Under the pieces are notes generated by a model, which saw only the letters and a program-made list of their open reading frames with translations, did no database searches and was not told where the DNA came from. From the NCBI GenBank assembly GCA_003241215.1, contig QFOL01000113.1:1-11672 (forward strand): DNA of 11,672 nucleotides, read 5' to 3'. Shown here one piece after another: positions 6,849 to 11,672 of the stretch. Source of the stretch: Agrobacterium fabrum. Lineage in GTDB: Bacteria > Pseudomonadota > Alphaproteobacteria > Rhizobiales > Rhizobiaceae. The position numbers and the translations under genes are program-made. Numbering within the stretch: the first letter of the stretch is position 1; the number at the start of each line of letters is the position of its first letter.

Positions 6849-8255
6849 ATGCTTCTGCTCATCGGCTCATTTCTTCTGCTTCTCATCATCGGCACGCCGG
6901 TGGCCGTTTCCATGGCCGTCAGTTCGCTGCTCTATCTCGTCATCTACGGCGTGGCGCCCGATATCATCGCGGCCCAGCGCATGATCGCCGGCGTCGAGAG
7001 CTTTCCGCTCATCGCCGTTCCGTTCTTCATCCTTGCCGGCAATCTGATGAACATCGCCGGGGTGACAAGTCGCATCTACCGTTTTGCACTTTCGCTTGTG
7101 GGCTGGATGAAGGGTGGTTTGGCGCAGGTCAACATCATCGGTTCGGTGGTTTTTTCCGGCATGTCGGGCACGGCGCTCGCGGATGCCGCCGGCATCGGCA
7201 CCATCGAGATCAAGGCCATGAAGGATCATGGCTATCCGGTTGATGCGGCCGTCGGCGTTACCGCCGCATCGGCCACGCTCGGCCCGATCTTCCCGCCGTC
7301 ACTGCCCTTCGTCATCTACGGCATGATGGCCAACGCCTCGATCGGCGCCCTGTTCATGGCCGGCATCATTCCCGGCGTCGTGATGACCGTGCTGATGATG
7401 CTGACGGTCTACATTTTCGCAAAACGCAAAGGCTGGGGTTCGGACACGCCGTTTGAACTGAAGCAGCTTCTTTCCGCTTCCATGGAAGTGGTGATCGTGC
7501 TCAGCTTCCCGGTGGCGGTCTATCTGATGATCCTTGCCGGCATGTCGCTCAATGTTGCGGTCCTTATCGGCCTCGTCGTACTTGTCGCGCTGGACTGGTA
7601 TTACGATTTCTCCGCCGTCATGGCGCTGATGACGCCGGTGCTGCTGATCGGCGGCATGACAATGGGCTGGTTCACTCCGACCGAAGCCGCGGTCGCGGCG
7701 GTTCTCTGGTCGCTCTTTCTCGGGCTGGTACGCTATCGCACCATGACGTTCAGGACATTGGCAAAGGCAAGCTTCGATACGATAGAGACGACCGCTTCGG
7801 TCCTCTTCATCGTCACGGCCGCTTCGATCTTCGCATGGCTGCTGACGGTCAGCCAGGCGGCCCAGCTCTTTTCCGATTTCATGTTCGCCATGACGGACAA
7901 TTGGTGGACCTTCCTCATCATCGTCAACATCCTGCTCCTGGTCGTCGGCGCATTTCTCGACACCATCGCGGCCATCAGCATTCTGGTGCCGATCCTGATG
8001 CCGGTCGCCGCCCGTTACGGCATAGATCCCGTCCATCTCGGGCTGATCGTGACGCTCAACCTGATGATCGGTCTTCTGACCCCTCCGGTCGGCATGGTGC
8101 TGTTCGTCCTGTCACGTATTTCGAAAATGTCGGTGGAGCGGACCACGCTCGCCATCCTGCCATGGATGATCCCGCTTTTCGTGGCGCTGGCGCTGATCAC
8201 TTTCATACCGGCGATCACGCTGTGGCTGCCGACCCAGCTCGGCCTTATCCGCTGA
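6849..8255 (+). CDS. dctM: TRAP transporter large membrane subunit (DctM family)
   Basis: This is the ion-coupled permease of the TRAP system. It shows the conserved GMSGTALADAAGIG at 104-117, the SATLGPIFPPSLPFVIYG stretch at 141-158, FTPTEAA at 275-281 and a C-terminal LLTPPVGMVLFV segment. At 468 residues it is about 40 longer than the usual 425-430. The extra length lies around 210-262, where additional hydrophobic segments (VVIVLSFPVAVYLMIL, then VAVLIGLVVLVALDW) precede the FTPTEAA region. The ATG at 6849 is preceded by AGGGA and sits three bases after dctQ. It is followed by a terminator-like hairpin before the dehydrogenase gene. Confidence 0.93.
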   Translation: MLLLIGSFLLLLIIGTPVAVSMAVSSLLYLVIYGVAPDIIAAQRMIAGVESFPLIAVPFFILAGNLMNIAGVTSRIYRFALSLVGWMKGGLAQVNIIGSVVFSGMSGTALADAAGIGTIEIKAMKDHGYPVDAAVGVTAASATLGPIFPPSLPFVIYGMMANASIGALFMAGIIPGVVMTVLMMLTVYIFAKRKGWGSDTPFELKQLLSASMEVVIVLSFPVAVYLMILAGMSLNVAVLIGLVVLVALDWYYDFSAVMALMTPVLLIGGMTMGWFTPTEAAVAAVLWSLFLGLVRYRTMTFRTLAKASFDTIETTASVLFIVTAASIFAWLLTVSQAAQLFSDFMFAMTDNWWTFLIIVNILLLVVGAFLDTIAAISILVPILMPVAARYGIDPVHLGLIVTLNLMIGLLTPPVGMVLFVLSRISKMSVERTTLAILPWMIPLFVALALITFIPAITLWLPTQLGLIR

Positions 8256-8264
8256 AGGAACAGA

Positions 8265-8294
8265 GGCTGCGCGGTCAGCGCCGCGCAGCCTTTT
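8265..8294 (+). terminator. Terminator-like hairpin between dctM and the dehydrogenase gene
   Basis: A perfect 10-bp GC-rich stem, GGCTGCGCGG paired with CCGCGCAGCC, with a six-base loop is followed directly by TTTT. The short T run suggests partial termination, allowing some read-through into the two enzyme genes. No separate promoter is evident in the remaining 31 bases before the next start. Confidence 0.6.
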
Positions 8295-8325
8295 CGATAA
8301 TCCATGCATTCGAAAGGACCCAGTC

Positions 8326-9372
8326 ATGCAGACACGCGTGGCACGCCTGTACGGCGAGAAGGACATTCGCGTCGAAACGCAGGACATGCGGGCACCGGGC
8401 CCCGGCGAAGTGCTGCTTGGCATGGCGGCGGGCGGCATCTGCGGCTCCGATCTTCATTATTATCAGGATGGCGGCTTCGGCCCGGTGCGGGTGCGCGAGC
8501 CGATCATCTGCGGACATGAGGCGTCCGGCCATGTGCGGGCGCTGGGAGAAGGCGTCAGCGGGCTTGCCATCGGCCAGCTCGTCGCTGTCAATCCCTCGCA
8601 GCCCTGCGGCCATTGTCATTTCTGCCTGAAGGGCCAGCCGATCCATTGCCTCGACATGCGCTTCATGGGCAGCGCCATGCGCCTGCCGCATGAACAGGGC
8701 ATGTTCCGCGACCGGCTGGTGGTTCCCGCCAAACAATGCGCGACATTTTCAGACGCCACATCGCCCGCCGAAGCCGCCTGCACCGAGCCGCTCGCCGTCT
8801 GCCTGCATGCGGTGGCCCAGGCCGGCGACCTGAAAGGTGCAAACGTACTCGTGACGGGAGCAGGCCCCATCGGCCTGTTGACGATCGCCGCCGCCCGCCA
8901 TGCCGGTGCGGCGACCATCGTCGCGACCGACCTGACCGACGCGGCGCTGGAACGCGCACCCGCCATGGGCGCGGACAGCACGATCAATGTAGCAAAGAAT
9001 GCCGAGGCGCTTTTGCCCTATCAGGATAATAAGGGGTATTTCGACGTCATTTTCGATTGCTCCGCCGCAGCACCCGCGCTTCGCACGGCCTTTGCCTGCG
9101 TGCGCCCACGCGGCGCCATCGTACAGGTTGGCGTCACCGGTGACATCACCATTCCGCTCAACGCACTGGTGGGCAAGGAAATCCTCTGGCGCGGCTCGCA
9201 ACGCTTCCACGACGAATTCGCCATCGCCGCCGGGCTCATCTCCACCCGCGAGATCGATGTACGGCCGATCATTTCCCACAGCTTCCCGCTCGGCGAGGCG
9301 AAAGCCGCTTTCGAACAGGCCGGAGACCGCTCCGCCGCCTGCAAGGTGCAGCTGACATTTTCCGCAGAATGA
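8326..9372 (+). CDS. idnD: Zinc-dependent L-idonate/L-gulonate 5-dehydrogenase
   Basis: This medium-chain NAD(P)-dependent alcohol dehydrogenase of 348 residues is strongly like IdnD. The opening GGICGSDLHYYQ, the middle NPSQPCGHC and MRFMGSAM segments, and the late GKEILWRGSQRF region match that family. Catalytic zinc ligands are C39, H64-E65 and E154. The structural zinc cysteines C94, C97, C100 and C108 are all present. The Rossmann motif is GAGPIG at 178-183. The family oxidises L-idonate to 5-ketogluconate, and close relatives oxidise L-gulonate to D-fructuronate. The uxuA gene 16 bp downstream favours the gulonate-to-fructuronate role. Sequence alone cannot separate the two. The ATG at 8326 has GAAAGGA upstream. 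Confidence 0.88.
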   Translation: MQTRVARLYGEKDIRVETQDMRAPGPGEVLLGMAAGGICGSDLHYYQDGGFGPVRVREPIICGHEASGHVRALGEGVSGLAIGQLVAVNPSQPCGHCHFCLKGQPIHCLDMRFMGSAMRLPHEQGMFRDRLVVPAKQCATFSDATSPAEAACTEPLAVCLHAVAQAGDLKGANVLVTGAGPIGLLTIAAARHAGAATIVATDLTDAALERAPAMGADSTINVAKNAEALLPYQDNKGYFDVIFDCSAAAPALRTAFACVRPRGAIVQVGVTGDITIPLNALVGKEILWRGSQRFHDEFAIAAGLISTREIDVRPIISHSFPLGEAKAAFEQAGDRSAACKVQLTFSAE

Positions 9373-9388
9373 TATTTGAGGATTTGAG

Positions 9389-10597
9389 ATGAGACATACA
9401 TGGCGCTGGTTCGGCCCGGTCGACAAGGTCACGGTTCAGGATGCGGCTCAGGCGGGTGCGGAAGGCATCGTCAGCGCGCTGCATCACATCGCCACCGGCG
9501 ATGTCTGGCCGGTGGATGAAATCGCCAAACGGCATGAGGCTATCAAGGCCGGCGGACTTTATTGGGATGTCGTCGAAAGCGTGCCCGTTTCCGAGGATAT
9601 CAAGACCCAGACCGGTGATTGGAAAACCCATATAGCCAACTGGCAGGAAACGCTGCGCCGCCTCTCCGCATCCGGCATCCGCACCGTCTGCTATAATTTC
9701 ATGCCCGTGCTGGACTGGACCCGCACCGACCTGCGCTGGGAAACAAGGCACGGCGCCAAGGCGATGCGTTTCGACCTTACCGATTTCGCCGCCTTCGACA
9801 TCCACATCCTGAAACGCCCCGGGGCAAAGGCGGATTATCCCGGCTGGCTGGCGGAGGAAGCGGCAAAACGCTTCGCCGGCATGCCGGACACGAAAATCGC
9901 CGCCCTCGGGCGCAACATCGGTGCGGGCCTGCCGGGCTCGGCGGATGGTTATACGCTCGCTCAGCTTCTGGAAAAGCTGCGTTCCTATCAAGGTATCAAC
10001 CGCGAAAGGCTGCAGCAGAACCTGGTCGATTTTCTCTCCGAGGTGACGCCGGTTGCCGAAGCGGTCGGCATCAACATCTGCGCCCATGGCGATGACCCGC
10101 CATGGCCGCTGCTCGGCCTGCCGCGAATTCTCTCCACCGAAGCCGATTACGCCCATATGCTCTCAAAGGTCGACAGCCGCGCCAACGGCGTGACGCTGTG
10201 CACCGGTTCTCTCGGCGCGCGGGCGGATAACGACCTGCCCTTGATCGCCAGCCGTTTTGCCGATCGCATCCATTTTGTGCATCTGCGCAATGTGACGCGC
10301 GACACCGACACCGTGCCCTGCTCCTTCTTCGAGGATGAGCATCTGGAAGGCGCAACCGATATGGTCGCCGTCATCGCCGCGCTGCTTGCCGAAGAGGCGC
10401 GCCGCCGGGCGGAGGGCCGTGAAGACCATACCATTCCGATGCGACCCGATCACGGACAGGAAATCCTTGATGACCTGACGCGTGGAGCACAGCCCGGTTA
10501 CCCCGCGATTGGCCGGCTGAAAGGGCTGGCTGAGCTGCGCGGCATCGAGCGCACGCTGTCGCACAGCCATTTCGGCCTCACGGGCGGGACGCGCTGA
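9389..10597 (+). CDS. uxuA: Mannonate dehydratase UxuA
   Basis: UxuA dehydrates D-mannonate to 2-keto-3-deoxy-D-gluconate in the cytoplasmic hexuronate pathway. The 402-residue product closely follows the E. coli protein (394 aa), from TWRWFGP at the start through CYNFMPVLDWTRTDL (101-115) to GRLKGLAELRG near the end. Metal ligands expected for the family are visible: H233 in CAHGDDP, C271 in LCTGS, H298 in VHLR and D354 in RPDHG. The E. coli protein has VHPDDP where this one has AHGDDP, a small change next to the metal site. The start follows GAGGA by six bases, 16 bp after the dehydrogenase gene. It is the last gene of the operon and faces the VanZ-like gene 26 bp away. No clear terminator was seen there. 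Confidence 0.96.
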   Translation: MRHTWRWFGPVDKVTVQDAAQAGAEGIVSALHHIATGDVWPVDEIAKRHEAIKAGGLYWDVVESVPVSEDIKTQTGDWKTHIANWQETLRRLSASGIRTVCYNFMPVLDWTRTDLRWETRHGAKAMRFDLTDFAAFDIHILKRPGAKADYPGWLAEEAAKRFAGMPDTKIAALGRNIGAGLPGSADGYTLAQLLEKLRSYQGINRERLQQNLVDFLSEVTPVAEAVGINICAHGDDPPWPLLGLPRILSTEADYAHMLSKVDSRANGVTLCTGSLGARADNDLPLIASRFADRIHFVHLRNVTRDTDTVPCSFFEDEHLEGATDMVAVIAALLAEEARRRAEGREDHTIPMRPDHGQEILDDLTRGAQPGYPAIGRLKGLAELRGIERTLSHSHFGLTGGTR

Positions 10598-10623
10598 ACA
10601 AGTTCTCGATTGCGGGCGTTCCG

Positions 10624-10977
10624 TCAGCCTGCGACGAAACGTGCCCTGAAAAGAAGGCAGGAAAGGGTGGCAAGCCCGCCGGCAATAGCCCCGGCGGCTT
10701 TCACGGCCGCGTCCATCAGATGAGGATGGCGGGTGGGCGACAGGAATCGCAGCGCCTCGATGCCGAAAGCCGCCGCAATGCCCGCCACGATGATCGCCAG
10801 CCAATAACGCGGATAGGCAAGCACGAAGGCGGCCGAGCAAAAGGCGAAAGCGGCGGCGCGGTCCAAACCCACCGTCGTCAGCGTCTGCGGACGAAAACCG
10901 ATCGGGCAAATTGTAACGATCACGATCAGCAGAAGAACCGACCAGGCGACATATTTCGGAAGTCTGTTTGTCATCAT
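10624..10977 (-). CDS. VanZ-like small membrane protein
   Basis: The 117-residue product is highly hydrophobic, with segments at about 10-26, 40-54, 58-76 and 91-110. The E74-x-L-R-F-L-S-P-T-R83 stretch followed by a D at 89 matches the E..Q...P.R....D signature of VanZ-like proteins. Members of this family are integral membrane proteins of mostly unknown role, some linked to glycopeptide resistance. Nothing here implies resistance. I chose the paired ATGs at 10974-10977. A GTG at 11046 would add a charged, non-conserved leader and has no ribosome binding site, though the chosen start also has only a weak one. It is convergent with uxuA and divergent from the aldehyde dehydrogenase gene. Confidence 0.7.
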   Translation of the reverse strand: MMTNRLPKYVAWSVLLLIVIVTICPIGFRPQTLTTVGLDRAAAFAFCSAAFVLAYPRYWLAIIVAGIAAAFGIEALRFLSPTRHPHLMDAAVKAAGAIAGGLATLSCLLFRARFVAG

Positions 10978-11219
10978 GGCGTCACAATAAAGCGCCGTGC
11001 GCGTAAACGGAAGTACGTCTTTTTCGCCCCTCGCCCAATTAATCACACTTTTTGGTCAAATAGTTGAGAAACTGGCTTTCGCTCAGGCCCCACACGGGCT
11101 AAGGCAGAGGGCAACCGGAGGAGGTTCGCGGCTGATGGCCTTGGCTGTCGCCCATTGCTCCGGTGTTACGGTATCGGGTGGATTTTCCACACAGGATCAG
11201 ATTTTCAGGGAAGAGCACA

Positions 11220-11672
11220 ATGAGTTTCAAGCCGCACGGCAAACATCTGGTTGCAGGAGAATGGGTCGCAACGGAAGCGAAATTCCGCAGCGAGCCTGCA
11301 CATGGCGAAGCTTTCGATTTTTCGGTCGGCACCGTCGATCTGGTGAATGCAGCCTGTGAAGCAGCCGAAGAAGCCTTCTGGAGCTACGGTTACACCACCC
11401 GCGAAGAGCGCGCCGCATTCCTCGACACCATCGCCGATGAGATCGAAGCACGCGCTGACGCCATCACCGAAATCGGCTCGTCCGAGACCGGCCTGCCCGC
11501 AGGACGCCTGCAGGGCGAACGCGGACGCACCGTTGGCCAGCTGCGCCTCTTTGCATCGCATATCCGCAAGGGCGACTATCTCGACCGCCGCCATGACGAA
11601 GCGCTGCCGGATCGCCAGCCGCTGCCGCGCCCGGATATCCGCCTGATGCAGCGTCCGATCGGCCCTGTCGCC
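11220..11672 (+). CDS. Aldehyde dehydrogenase, alpha-ketoglutarate semialdehyde type (5' part)
   Basis: The frame is open from the ATG at 11220 to the window edge, giving 151 residues of a protein expected to be about 500 long. Family features are the opening KHLVAGEWV, the paired AAEEAF and TTREERAAFLDTIADEIEARADAI helices, and the GLPAGRLQGERGRTVGQLRLFA helix. It ends at RPIGPVA, which begins the cofactor-binding core. This pattern is typical of 2,5-dioxovalerate (alpha-ketoglutarate semialdehyde) dehydrogenases, which finish oxidative hexuronate, aldarate and pentose routes by making 2-oxoglutarate. The catalytic Cys and Glu lie beyond the edge. GGGAAG precedes the start. Its 242-bp upstream gap is shared with the divergent VanZ-like gene, so it belongs to a separate transcript from the TRAP/uxuA operon. 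Confidence 0.85.
   Translation, partial: MSFKPHGKHLVAGEWVATEAKFRSEPAHGEAFDFSVGTVDLVNAACEAAEEAFWSYGYTTREERAAFLDTIADEIEARADAITEIGSSETGLPAGRLQGERGRTVGQLRLFASHIRKGDYLDRRHDEALPDRQPLPRPDIRLMQRPIGPVA

Noticed and set aside
7299..8036. 245-codon minus-strand ORF inside dctM
   Set aside because: The product is rich in D, H, R and Q and arises as the complement of membrane-protein codons. No start signal or motif is present.
10978..11219. Possible operator or promoter in the gap before the aldehyde dehydrogenase gene
   Set aside because: Only a very short AGTT-GAGA-AACT repeat and a lone TTGAGA were seen, with no matching -10 or regulator consensus.

Overview
The window looks like alphaproteobacterial DNA of the Rhizobiaceae, most like an Agrobacterium or Rhizobium chromosome. 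This rests on the protein families present, the GC-rich codon use of most genes (roughly 60% GC by eye), a minC-minD order, a CtrA-type box, and a TRAP-type sugar-acid operon. No RNA gene, CRISPR array, transposase or integrase was found.

Left part (1-2963): minC and the first 115 codons of minD lie on the minus strand. At about 1855/1856 minD stops matching the family, and the reading frame continues without interruption into 456 codons of unrelated, AT-richer sequence (about 43-47% GC in two lines counted). The rest of minD (Walker B, switch II, membrane-targeting helix) and minE are not in the window. From position 1 to about 1855 the DNA therefore looks foreign: an insertion, a rearrangement or an assembly chimera. 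This is the most unusual part of the window. Positions 1-484 hold no convincing gene.

Middle (2964-4443): the minC upstream region carries a perfect TTAA-N7-TTAA CtrA box. Next comes a HAD-family phosphatase on the plus strand, then a palindromic intergenic repeat, then a sigma-70-like promoter overlapping a consensus FadR-family operator.

Right part (4444-10597): six plus-strand genes form a probable sugar-acid operon. They are a FadR-type GntR regulator, a TRAP transporter (binding protein, small and large membrane subunits), an L-idonate/L-gulonate 5-dehydrogenase and mannonate dehydratase (uxuA). GC-rich hairpins sit at three gene boundaries and probably tune relative expression. A reasonable reading is that a hexonate such as L-gulonate is imported, oxidised to D-fructuronate, reduced to D-mannonate by a UxuB encoded elsewhere, and dehydrated by UxuA to 2-keto-3-deoxygluconate.

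Far right (10598-11672): a small VanZ-like membrane protein on the minus strand faces uxuA. It is followed by the 5' part of an aldehyde dehydrogenase of the alpha-ketoglutarate semialdehyde type, cut by the window edge.
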